From: Amaurobius ferox
Lineage: Eukaryota > Arthropoda > Arachnida > Araneae > Amaurobiidae
Direction: 5' to 3'
Length of the DNA: 64,000 nucleotides
NCBI GenBank assembly: GCA_951213105.1
Contig: OX578136.1
Location: forward strand, 152,540,678 to 152,604,677
A model generated the notes under the pieces. The model searched no databases. It was not told the origin of the DNA and saw only the letters and a program-made list of their open reading frames with translations. Shown piece by piece: positions 11,159 through 20,754 of the stretch. The number at the start of each line of letters is the position of its first letter. Position 1 is the first letter of the stretch. The position numbers and the translations under genes were made by a program.

Positions 11159-12050
11159 CAGGGTGAGTCAGAACTTTTGAGCCAAATTTTAAGGGGTGAT
11201 AAATCACATCTAAACAAGCAATTTTTGTCCGAGAAAGCAGGGTCGTAACGCAAGAGGTGAACCGCTAGACGTACCTGACATTGAACGCAGTTACGACTGC
11301 GTCAGAACTAGCCAGGGTTTAAGCTGATCGCCTGATCTCTCCTGCCTCGACTTTTTCTTATGGAGCCATATGAAAAGTCTCATCTACGATAGCCCCATCG
11401 ACTCCGATGAGGATATTGTTGCTAAGATTGCTGTTGTTGCCGGCGTTGTCCAAGATATGTCGGGTGTTTCTGCTAACGTGCGCCGATCGCTACGTCGAAG
11501 GTGTGAAGCCTGCATTACTGCTGGTGGTCGCACTTTTGAGCAGTTTCTGTAACTTTGCCCATGCATTCTGCAATTTCTGCCAGTAAAACGTGTTTCGTGC
11601 CACTCTGTCATTTTTGTGTTTCCTCTTTTCACGAGAGAGTCATCATTTCCTCATTTCATGAGCTACCACGTAGCGGTTCACATCTTGTGTTACGACCCTG
11701 CTTTGTATGACAAAAATAGCGAGCGGCACATGTTAGCAAAAACAACCGGCATATCTTGGACAACGCGGACAGCAACAGCAATCCTAGCAACAAGGTCCTC
11801 GTCGGAGTCGATGGGGCTATCGTAGTTGAGAGTTTTCATATGACCCCATAAGAAAAAGTCGAGACAGGAGAGATCAAGCGATCAACTTAAACCCTGGCTA
11901 GTTCTGACGCAGTCGTAACTGTGTTCAATGTCAGGGACGTCTAGCGGTTCACCTCTTGCGTTACGACCCTGATTTGTATGACAAAAATCGCTTGTTTAGA
12001 TGTGATTTACTATCCTCTAAAGTTTGGTCCAAGAGTTCTGACTCAGCCTG
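11159..12050. mobile_element. Foldback element with long inverted arms (copy B)
   Basis: This is the paralogue of 4883-5769 with the same TA flanks (11157-11158, 12051-12052). Its ends read CAGGGTGAGTCAGAAC and the inverse of CAGGCTGAGTCAGAACTCTT. The arms remain largely complementary. It encodes no transposase. Confidence 0.75.
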
Positions 12051-12555
12051 TATAATTCTACCTGCCGGCGAAGGGAATTGTAGCATATTTGCCTAGTCTG
12101 CTGTAGAAAATTTGAAAGTTCGAACAGTTGGCGAAGCTTTTGAGCTGAGAACCACAGTTTTACGCGTTGCTGAAATGGTTAGAAATACAACAATACCATT
12201 TCACACGCCAAGATTTCTTTAAAATACTCAAAATAGTTAACTGATTGATTTCAACCTATCTATTTTTAGAAAACTATACAGTCACCCACATTCCACAGTA
12301 TAAGTGTTTTACCATTATCTGTAGCGAATGCCCAAAAGATATCATTAAATGCTTTGAGCTGGAGACTCCTTTATTTCTATGCTATTAATGCTCGTCTACC
12401 ACTCTTTTTACTCGGGATCAAAACTCGGCACTGCGAAGCTTCGGGGCGTGGTTTGCGAGCATTATTGCATTAAGCTAAAGAAGTTTTCATCTTGAGGCAT
12501 TTAATACTGCCTTCGTTACATTCGTTACATATCTGTCCTTGTCAATTTCTTCCAG

Positions 12556-12686
12556 AATTAGCGTGGGTACTGACCAGAGAAGCGAAACTGAGTGAAGAAA
12601 AGAAGACAAGTTTGTTTCAGAAACTGAAGACTCTGGATATCGCCACCAGCCGTCTCGAATTCGCAAACCAGGAATATTGTAATTAA
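12556..12686 (+). CDS. Duplicated lipocalin last exon (copy B)
   Basis: The TTTCTTCCAG acceptor (ends 12555), reading frame, stop and AATAAA are all preserved. The peptide differs from copy A at one position in the exon: TLDIA instead of TLDID. A second difference (GTACTG versus GTATTG) is silent. Its phase also fits the donor at 1913, so it could serve as an alternative last exon, or be an unused copy. No duplicated upstream exon accompanies it. Confidence 0.65.
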
Positions 12687-12824
12687 AAAAAACAGTTGAG
12701 TGAAAATTGTAAAAAAAAAAGATATATTATATTATCACAGAAATACAAACTCAATTTTCACCACATTTTAAAATATCTTAATTTTATTGGTAGATACTAA
12801 ATGCATAAATTTTATATTTTCAAC

Positions 12825-12830
12825 AATAAA
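12825..12830 (+). terminator. Poly(A) signal, lipocalin copy B
   Basis: This AATAAA lies at the position equivalent to 6542-6547 of copy A. Confidence 0.45.
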
Positions 12831-13102
12831 TCCACTTAAAATGTTGTAAGTGTCCATATTTTGACCATTTGTGAGTTACTTTTTGATAATTTCCCATTGT
12901 ATAGAGAAAGTACACTTTTTCCTAAAATAATCGTAGAGATACTGTTTGGAAAGCATTTTTAAAGACTTCCTGGACACATTATGAGCACTTACAGAAATAT
13001 GTTCATCTGTGTGTTAGGTACGATAACTCAAAAATGAATGTACATACCACTGTAAAACTTAATGTACAGATATGTCTGTGTTAATGTATACATGCATTAA
13101 TA

Positions 13103-13371
13103 TTGAATGACCAGAAATAAGCGCCCCAATAAGGAACTAATATCTCGAAAACCACTGTACATAAATCGTTCAAACTTTGGGAATAAACAATACTGACAAC
13201 CAAATGCCATTGCACGTGATGGCAGACATATCGAACTTGTGATTTCATAAATTCACAATATATATCTTTTTTTCTGCAATTGGAATAAAACATATTTATT
13301 CACCCGTTTTTTTGTCGTTTCATTTTACATTTGGGGCGCTTTTTTCTGGTCACCCAGAAAAGTGTACAGTG
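13103..13371. mobile_element. 269 bp MITE inserted in copy B
   Basis: It is flanked by TA (13101-13102 and 13372-13373) and absent from the paralogous site in copy A near 6820, where flanking sequence is continuous. Near its ends it has 21 bp inverted arms with one mismatch: TGACCAGAAATAAGCGCCCC at 13108 onward, matched by 13332-13352. The right end adds CACTGTACACTTTTC on the inverse strand. It belongs to the Tc1/mariner type by its TA target. Confidence 0.8.
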
Positions 13372-13560
13372 TACATGTGTGTCTAATGTATACATTATGT
13401 AAAAAACTATAACTAGATAGAATTTTTTGTAACTTATATTGGAACTCGAAATATTGGAAATTTATTTAAACTGTTCAAATATAAATCCACAAATTATGAA
13501 AATATTATATATTTTTTTATCATTGTCATCGCAATTACTGCTTCATTTCAAAAATAATAT

Positions 13561-14400
13561 ATTGAAGATACGTGTTGTATGATGAAGCATATCCCAATAT
13601 ATTGAAGATACGTGTTGTATGATGAAGCATATCCCAATATATTGAAGATACGTGTTGTATGATGAAGCATATCCCAATACATTGAAGATACGTGTTGTAT
13701 GATGAAGCATATCCCAATATATTGAAGATACGTGTTGTATGATGAAGCATATCCCAATATATTGAAGATACGTGTTGTATGATGAAGCATATCCCAATAT
13801 ATTGAAGATACGTGTTGTATGATGAAGCATATCCCAATATATTGAAGATACGTGTTGTATGATGAAGCATATCTCAATATATTGAAGATACGTGTTGTAT
13901 GATGAAGCGTATCCCAATATATTGAAGATCCGTGTTGTATGATGAAGCATATCCCAATATATTGAAGATACATGTTGTATGATGAAGCATATCCCAATAC
14001 ATTGAAGATACGTGTTGTATGATGAAGCATATCCCAATATATTGAAGATACGTATTGTATGATGAAGCATATCCCAATATATTGAAGATACGTGTTGTAT
14101 GATGAAGCATATCCCAATACATTGAAGTTACGTGTTGTATGATGAAGCATATCCCAATATATTGAAGATACGTGTTGTATGATGAAGCATATCCCAATAT
14201 ATTGAAGATACGTGTTGTATGATGAAGCATATCCCAATATATTGAAGATACGTGTTGTATGATGATGCATATCCCAATATATTGAAGATACGTGTTGTAT
14301 GATGAAGCATATCCCAATATATTGAAGATACGTGTTGTATGATGAAGCATATCCCAATATATTGAAGATACGTGTTGTATGATGAAGCATATCCCATTAT
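13561..14400. repeat. 40 bp minisatellite, 21 copies
   Basis: There are exactly 21 units of 40 bp; each runs ATTGAAGATACGTGTTGTAT followed by GATGAAGCATATCCCAATAT, with scattered single-base variants. Copy A of the duplication has a single 39 bp version at 7012-7050. Long minus-strand frames here arise because the unit lacks minus-strand stops and 40 is not a multiple of 3. Confidence 0.95.
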
Positions 14401-15289
14401 TAAATATTACTACCATTTATGGGTTTATATTTAACACGCTAAATAAACAGAGACGTGCAAAGTTTTACATGTTCACTTCTCCTGTTCTGATTTTTTAAGA
14501 ATACATATACCGGTTTTACGTAACGTGATCAGCATTCGTTCAAAATAAGTAAAATTGCTTAAGATTGTTCAACTTTCAGTTTGTTATTTGTGATCAAATG
14601 AACTTGTGAAATTTTAAAATTCGTAAAAATGTGAGTCAGTGAACTGAAAAATCCCCCCCCCCCCTTAAGAAGCGGAATGACCGGCTCGTGGTCGATCCGG
14701 CACTATTTATACAGTTACGTAATAAATAATTGTTATATATGTTTCTAATAAATCAGGTAAAAATATTGAATAGACGTGTAATATGTTTAAAAGCTGTATG
14801 TCTTCACTTGTACTAGATTAATTGAGAAAGAAAAAAAATGCAAATGTTGTTATTCATAAGATATTTTCAAATACTCGATTGATTCATAGTCAATTCAAAT
14901 TTCATAGTCAATTCAAAAACTTCCACAGCTAAATTGTATGAATATTATGTAAACGTATAAAATATTCGTGGATGCAAATGTTTTCACCTTCTGCAATGTA
15001 TTTTAGGTATATTTTGCTAAAAAATTTAAACAAACGATATTAAGAAGCGTTATATTCCCATTTCTTCCTGATGTTCTAAAATTTTTCAGAAAATTTAAAA
15101 ACTTTTATTAGTTGCAATATCAGCAAATATTTAAAGATATTAATCAATTTCGGAGGCACAACAATTTTCCTTCGCTGAAAGTAACATTACACGTAACAAC
15201 AACTTCCCCATGTGCCTTCTTACATCGGTTTTCCCATGCAGAAGCAGGGCGTGTAATACGGAAAAGAAGACCGCATGGAGAAGTTATTG
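14401..15289. other. End of duplication and AT-rich spacer
   Basis: Copy B ends near 14793, with a run of 12 C at 14653-14664 matching the polyC of copy A. From 14794 to 15289 I see no gene or repeat I can support. Confidence 0.5.
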
Positions 15290-15509
15290 CTTGTAATGCG
15301 GATTTACTCCCGCCGCTGCAAAAACTGCCGCCGTGTTCACCCGGAGTACGATCACGTTAAACATGTGGGTCCGTAAGTCCTTCCGAGATGTTGGTGGTAG
15401 GGGAAGGAGAGTACGGTCACTGGGTTCCGATCTAAATTGGGTGGCACTTTCCGGCCGTCCAGTTACCTTACACCTTTCTGGTAGGTCGGACGGTCAACAA
15501 CAACAACAC
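15290..15509 (+). mobile_element. tRNA-derived SINE, degraded head
   Basis: The body is shared with the other SINEs here: CTGCCGCCGTGTTCAC, GTGGGTCCGTAAGTCC, TTGGTGGTAGGGGAAGGA, AATTGGGTGGCACTT, GTAGGTCGGACGGTC and an (AAC)n tail. The box B region is decayed (CGGATTTACTCCCGC). Frames through it are not genes. Confidence 0.8.
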
Positions 15510-15818
15510 GCTTTCCCATGGGAAAGCCCACGCCAAGACTCGCATAAGGTAGTTGCTACTCGTAATGCTGCCTTAAGATATGAGACTAAGCAGTTACTTC
15601 AGAAAAGTCAAGAATATGCCTCTCGAACTTCTCTCACGGCGGCTCAAAGCTAAAATTTACAGCCTTAGCACTTCCTTCCAGTAAGCCATTTTCCCACTTT
15701 ATCTGGTGTGACTTATTTCTTCTGACAAATGTGAGGTTGGCTTTCGACTCCGAAACCCTGTTGATAAAATTAAATACTTGCCCCTTACTGTTACTAATGA
15801 AATACTTTTAATTTTCAG

Positions 15819-15824
15819 TTTATT
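15819..15824 (-). terminator. Possible poly(A) signal for the 15851-16173 exon
   Basis: AATAAA on the minus strand lies 27 bases beyond the stop of the candidate exon. It is only meaningful if that exon is real. Confidence 0.3.
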
Positions 15825-15850
15825 TTGACACCAGAAAGAATTATTTCATA

Positions 15851-16173
15851 TCATGGCCACATAATATTTATTTTCCAAATCTCATTGTGTACAGAATACA
15901 GGTATTTCAGGTTTTCCAGTGGCGACGAATTCTTTGCACACCATTGCTTTAGCCACACGTCGATGAGTCCCAGGTATACCCGAGCTGCTTCAGACCCGCA
16001 ATCCACCTTTGGTAAGTGAAGGTGCAGGCAATTTCTATACGACTGCAGCGCCACACAGCGGTCAGAGGGAGAAACCTGAAGCCTTAAGACTTCCCTCCAG
16101 GACATCCACCAGTTAAAACCGCGGCAGTTTTGTATGTGAGTCTGTGCTCGGGCCAAGCAACCGCTATTCAATA
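15851..16173 (-). CDS. Candidate last exon, small Cys-containing protein
   Basis: On the minus strand a long pyrimidine tract (TTTTGTTTTGTTTTTTGCAT) ends in TTGCAG just before 16173. An open frame then runs DLLLNSGCLARAQTHIQ ... to a stop at 15851. Six cysteines include the patterns DRCVALQSYRNC and PKVDCGSEA ... KQWC. This looks like a secreted helical cysteine protein, but I cannot name the family. The opposite strand also has an open frame and splice-like sites, so the strand is not certain. Confidence 0.35.
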
Positions 16174-16752
16174 ACAGATCTGCAAAATGCAAAAAACAAA
16201 ACAAAATATATATTAATAATAATAATAATAATCAATTTCTTTTACTGCATTCAAAGTCCATTAATGTAGCGTGAGTATAGTATATGAACACTTTTATTGG
16301 TGATTTTGTATTTAGGCCTGTTAAATACAGGGAAATATTACAATCTTTAAAATATTAAATTGCGACTTTCTTTAATACGTTTTATCTTTAACAATGTACA
16401 TCGCCCAGCATCAGAAGTAGTCGTTTTAACCAAAAATTGGCTCAGTTAGTTGCTGTCCCGTGGTCGATACTATATATATATGTAAGGACACCATTTAAGG
16501 GGATGGAAGAGATCGGTTGCCCCCAACCCCAAGAATTTCCAAGTTACTATTTTTCTTACATAATTTTCCTTGCTGAATCACATTTCCTTCATTTAAACAA
16601 AAATCCATCAAGTTTTGCCCTCGTCCTAAGCAAGGCTTTGCCCCCCCCCCCCCCAAGAAATTCCTGAAATGGCGATCCTGTATAAATGTGCAAAGTTTCA
16701 ACCTTTTATGTCACTGGGCTTTTTGAGGATTTAGAAAAATCTCCCCATTTTT
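16174..16752. other. Non-coding, simple repeats
   Basis: This stretch holds a short (AAT)n run near 16212 and a polyC run near 16640-16653. No gene is seen. Confidence 0.5.
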
Positions 16753-16968
16753 TCCCAATTTACACAGGAACCCATAGTGGGGAAGGCATCCACAGGGACC
16801 GTACCCTCTTTCCCCTACCACCAACCTCTCGGTAGGACTTACGGACCCACATGTTTAACGTGATCGTACTCCGCGTGAACACGGCGGCAGTTTTGGCAGC
16901 GAAGGGAATCGAACCCGGGCCTACCGAGTGCAATTTCCGCGCACTAACTACTTGGCTACCGCGCCCCG
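16753..16968 (-). mobile_element. tRNA-derived SINE with intact box A and box B
   Basis: Read on the minus strand it starts CGGGGCGCGG. Box A is TAGCCAAGTAGTTAG (16958-16944) and box B is GGTTCGATTCC (16915-16905). The shared SINE body follows and is 3'-truncated. Box A/B spacing and the tRNA-like head identify Pol III promoter ancestry. It is not a functional tRNA, since the acceptor stem is not closed. Confidence 0.88.
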
Positions 16969-16981
16969 TGATACAATGGGA

Positions 16982-17209
16982 TACATTGTGTGGAAGACCC
17001 AGACCGTCCGACTAGTTCTATGACATGAGCAGCTGTTTGGATGGCCTGGTGATACAATGTGTTGACGACCCAGATCGTCCGACTCATCCTTAGGACTTAG
17101 AGCAGCTATTTGGACGGCCGGGTGTGATAAAATGTGTTGAAGACCCAGAACGTACGACTCGTCCAGAGGACTCTAGCAATCATTTGGACGGCCGGGTGAT
17201 AAAATGTGT
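16982..17209. repeat. Three tandem ~72 bp hairpin units
   Basis: Units begin at about 16993, 17064 and 17139. Each has GACCCAGA, a short stem arm (CCGTCC type), GACT, a middle, then the complementary arm and GGCCGGGTGATAAAATGTG. The same design closes the SINE 3' end at 17262-17325. Isolated relatives are at 20036-20095 and 21448-21505. Confidence 0.75.
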
Positions 17210-17249
17210 GTAAAAATTTGATAAAATGTAAAAATAAATGGTGATAAAA

Positions 17250-17516
17250 TGTGTTGTTGTTGAGACCCAGACCGTCCGACCTACCAAAAAGGTGTAAGGT
17301 AACTGTATGGACGGCCGGGAAGTGCCACCCAATTTAGACCGGAACCCAGTGGGGAAGGCATCCACAGGGACCGTACCCTCCTTCCCCTACCACCAACCTC
17401 TCGGAAGGACTTACGGACCCACATGTTTAACGTGATCGTACTCCGCATGAACACGGCGGCATTTGTGGTAGCGTGCAAATCTAGCGCGCAAACCACGGGG
17501 ATACCGCACCCGAGAT
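17250..17516 (-). mobile_element. SINE body fused to a 5S rRNA head
   Basis: On the minus strand this continues directly from the 5S sequence. It has a tRNA-like segment (GGGTGCGGTATCCCCGTGG ... TTTGCACG) in which box B is deleted, then the full SINE body, the CCGTCC/GGACGG 3' hairpin and an (AAC)n tail. A TTTT in the flank beyond the tail could stop Pol III. Confidence 0.82.
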
Positions 17517-17634
17517 GGCCAACAGCACGCGGCGTTCCGAGGTGGTCACCCACCAAGTACTAACCGCGCCCGATGCTGCTTCACTTCGGTGATCTAACGA
17601 GAACCGGTGTTTTCAGCACGGTACGGCCGTTGGC
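17517..17634 (-). rRNA. 5S rRNA sequence (head of a composite SINE, or a 5S gene)
   Basis: Read on the minus strand, the 118 nt begin GCCAACGGCCGTACC, pass through TCACCGAAGTGAAGCAGC and GGGCGCGGTTAGTACTT, and end GCCGCGTGCTGTTGGCC. This is a near-canonical animal 5S rRNA; helix I pairs perfectly over nine positions (GCCAACGGC with GCTGTTGGC). The internal A box and C box regions are present. There is no T-run directly after it, and SINE sequence follows without a gap. It may therefore act as the promoter head of a SINE rather than a stand-alone 5S gene. Confidence 0.85.
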
Positions 17635-18697
17635 CTGGGTGATAAAATGTGTGTAAAAATTCAGCCTTTTATGCCACCGCGTGAACTTCTGAAACGACTT
17701 TTTGTAAACTCCAATTTTCTGCGCACCGGATGATCTATTAAAAATTCCTGCTCTGTTAGGTTATAGCCTGTTTCAGAAATTCACGCGGTGATTCAAAATT
17801 TCAGTCTTCTAGGACGTCGGGGTTTTTAGAGGTTCTAGATGCTAGAAAGACGAAAACGCTTTAGACAATTATTAGATAGGTAATCTATCTAATAACTGTT
17901 AAACGCGATTTTGAAGGATTAGATAATCATGATTTTAGGGTCAATCAAAATTGTTTTGTCGTTAAGGTCAAAGTTATTGCATTGAAACGTAACAGAAGGG
18001 TATTTTGAGACAGTTGAAAATCATATTTATTTATTTATACTGTTTTGGAAAGGGAAATTTATTCAAAATTAACTAGAATGCAGACTTACAGTTTTGTCTT
18101 TTGGAAAATTTTCATTTATGTTAATCCCCTCTTTCCTCCCCACTCCTATCCGATGTCTTTTCTTAAATATGCCCTCGGTCTGATACTTATGCCTTCTGCA
18201 CAGTGAGTGAAGTTGATCTTAAAGAAGTGTGTTTTGAAACTAAATACGTGCTATTAACATTTTTATTCACAAACAAATATCAATACATATTTACTTTACT
18301 GAGAGCTTTTAATGACAGCTTTTGTTTTCAGAACATAAATATAGATGGCAGCACCAAAATTTTCCTCAAAAGGTTATTAAAAAATAATTTTGTATTTTCG
18401 TTAGAAAAACATTAATAAAACGCATTTCTTGAAAATTATTTTATTAGTAGTGTAACTTTTGAAGCACATTTTGTAAGACTTCTAAATCAGATACTCAGGG
18501 TAGGTGTTAGGGCAAGGCGATTTTGCTCTCTCAAGGTGCTTGGCCAATATACCCCACTACACTAAATGCTTTTTTTTTTTTTTTTACTTTAATTTAATAT
18601 CGAAAATTCGGAGACATATGAATGCATTTCTCGGTTAATCAGAATTTAGAAAATGCAAAAGAAAAAACATAAACATTCTTTATTCAGAATGAAAAAA
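17635..18697. other. Non-coding AT-rich stretch
   Basis: No gene is supported. A short palindromic ATTAGATAGGTAATCTATCTAAT-like stretch near 17871-17900 and a polyT run near 18569 are the only marks. Confidence 0.5.
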
Positions 18698-19462
18698 TCT
18701 GATGTGGGCAGCACATGACTTTCCCTGCAGACTTGTATTCACGTTCTCTTTATTTCAATTAAATTTAATTCACTTTTAATTCAATTTTCGTTCTCATTTG
18801 ATAACTGGACTTATTTTCAAAGGTGGAGTGGAGAAAATACGAAAAAACTAATATATCTCGAGAACGGCTAGTCCTAGAGTAATGGGGTTGGTCTTATTCT
18901 TTTCTTCTTTAAAAATCACGTATTAAACAAGCATTTAATAGCTATATTTGAGCATACGTATCTTTTTAGTTTAGATTTTGACTATTTTTGCGGGCCATTC
19001 TGCAAAAAAAGTCAGGTTATTTTTTTCCGAATCGTACTAAAATCTAATCAGCACCAGGGTGACCTATACGTGACTCATCTACCGAATTTTGTAAAATTCG
19101 GTCCATTACTTTTTCAGCTAAAAGGGATACAAACTTTTGCGGGCCATTTCGCAAAAAAAGGCGGGTTCTTTCATTCCGAATTGTACCCAAAACTAATCAG
19201 CACCAGACCCGTCCACAAGTGACTTACCTACAAAATTTTGTGAAATTCGGTGTATTAGTTTTTTAGTTAGAGTGGATACAAAATCTGCACAGACAGACAG
19301 ACAGACACACAGACAGACACACACCCAGACGTCACGCTAAAAATGGTTTTTTCGTATTCTAGAGGTCTCGAAACGTGTAGATCCGTCGAAAACTCGAGTT
19401 GCGATTTTCGGCATGATTCCAATACTTTTCCTATACATTACCATGTATTGCAGGAACAGTAA
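18698..19462 (+). mobile_element. Helentron-like non-autonomous element, subfamily I
   Basis: The 5' end is TCTGATGTGGGCAGCACATG, itself a small hairpin (ATGTG/CACAT), then ACTTTCCCTGCA at 18718-18729. The core carries TTTTTGCGGGCCATTTCGC motifs twice, then a short (ACAG)n/(CA)n stretch, AAAACTCGAGTTGCGATTTT and a 3' hairpin around TATACATTACCATGTAT. 5' subterminal pairing, a microsatellite and a 3' hairpin are the known layout of Helentron-associated elements. No protein is encoded. Confidence 0.65.
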
Positions 19463-19465
19463 AAA

Positions 19466-20030
19466 TCTGATGTGGGCAGCACATGATTTTCCCTGCAGAC
19501 TCAAATTCATATTTTCTTTATTTTTTGAATTATTCATTAGATTGAGTTTAATTGAACCAAATAACACTAAATTTGCATTTTTAATTCCATTTTTGTTTTT
19601 ATTGGTAATTGGACTTTCTTCCGAAATCGGCATAACAAAAATGCAAGAAATCTCAAATAGCTTGAGAACGGGTTAGTCCAAAAGTATAATGGAGTGTGTT
19701 ATATTATTTTCCTCTTCAAAAATTGCGAGTAAAATAAGAATTTAATTGATACATTTCAGCATACACTACTTAGTCTTTTTTTTCAGATTTTGGCGGGCCA
19801 TTTTGTAAAAAAAGGCAGGCTGTTCTTTTCCAAATCGTACCCAAATCTAATCAGCACCAGAGTATCTAGCAAGTAACTTATCTACCAAATTTTGTGAAAT
19901 TTGGTCAATTAGTATTTTAGCTAGAGCGGATAAATGAAATTTTTACGGGCCATTTCGCAAAAAAAGGCGGTTTCTGCTTTTACGAATCGTACCACAAACA
20001 GACACACACACAGACGTCACGCTAAAAATA
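19466..20030 (+). mobile_element. Helentron-like element, subfamily I, 3'-truncated
   Basis: It follows the previous element head to tail with only a few A residues between. It has the same 5' end and core, then stops after the microsatellite and AGACGTCACGCTAAAAATAG, without the terminal hairpin. Confidence 0.65.
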
Positions 20031-20035
20031 GTATG

Positions 20036-20095
20036 TAGAAGACACAGGCCACCCGACTCACCCTAGACATGAACAGCAAGATGAGTGGCCGGGAA
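20036..20095. repeat. Isolated SINE-tail-type hairpin unit
   Basis: AGACACAGGCCACCCGACT ... GATGAGTGGCCGGGAAG. The stem is CCAC/GTGG instead of the CCGTCC/GGACGG seen at 17 kb, while the flanking CAG, CGACT and CCGG are kept. Confidence 0.55.
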
Positions 20096-20538
20096 GAGAT
20101 GAGCTGTGAAAAGAAAATCGGTTTCAGAAACTAAAGTCTCAACAAAATATTTGGTATTATCTATAATTTTTTTTCATACAACAATGATATAATTTTTTTT
20201 CATACACCAATGATGGAATTTTTTTAACTATTTTTCGGACTGATTGAATTTTTTTAAGGACACTATTAGCAGCATATATGTCATATAAATTGCGGCGAAA
20301 GGGGTGAGTGTGTGGGGGTTTTGGGTATTTCTCAGCTGGAAAATTTTAAAATTTTTACAGCTTAAAATATAGCCATTTTAGTAATTTTGCAAAATATCCT
20401 AAATTTTGCCTCGAAACGCTGGGAACGGGGTGGGGGAAGAATAAAGCCCTTCCTTAGATCACTTGGTCATGAAATTTAAGCTCAAATGCAAAATTGTCTA
20501 ACTAGCGGCCCTCGAACAAAGAGAATGCTTAGATAGTC
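20096..20538. other. Non-coding, short imperfect repeats
   Basis: Two to three imperfect copies of ATAATTTTTTTTCATACA-CAATGAT lie at about 20160-20222. No gene is seen. Confidence 0.5.
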
Positions 20539-20754
20539 TAACTAAATTACTGAAATTTCATTGAAAAGGGAACAAATATTGATGAAATACGTTAACTAAA
20601 TTACTGAAATTTCATTGAAAAGGGAACAAATATTGATGAAATACGTTAACTAAATTACTGAAATTTCATTGAAAAGGGAACAAATATTGATGAAATACGT
20701 TAACTAAATTACTGAAATTTCATTGAAAAGGGAACAAATATTGATGAAATACGT
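20539..20754. repeat. 4 x 54 bp tandem repeat
   Basis: Four essentially identical copies of a 54 bp unit start at 20539, 20593, 20647 and 20701. Each begins TAACTAAATTACTGAAATTT and ends GATGAAATACGT. Near-identity suggests recent amplification. Confidence 0.95.

Larger units (their letters stand above)
7488..14793 (+). repeat. Tandem segmental duplication, copy B (enlarged)
   Basis: Copy B is collinear with 2966-7485 and ends with the matching GACGTGTAATATGTTTAAAA. It is larger because of an insertion at 9142-10904, a MITE at 13103-13371 and expansion of the 40 bp unit. The Tc1, foldback element and lipocalin exon are all represented, so the transposon insertions predate the duplication. 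Confidence 0.85.

Noticed and set aside
13561..14400. CRISPR-like array
   Set aside because: Units abut with no spacers, in a eukaryotic context; same for the 27, 28, 40 and 54 bp arrays.
13535..14416. Long minus-strand reading frames (up to 280 residues) with a 40-residue period
   Set aside because: They are produced by a stop-free 40 bp minisatellite read in all three frames; no start context, no similar protein and all frames are equally open.
15825..16019. Plus-strand frame ending at a GTAAGT-like site
   Set aside because: Overlaps the minus-strand candidate exon; composition and cysteine pattern favour the minus strand, though not decisively.
16900..16968. Possible tRNA gene (box A and box B)
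   Set aside because: No closed acceptor stem, and the sequence continues into the shared SINE body; the same holds for the heads at 33528 and 57997.
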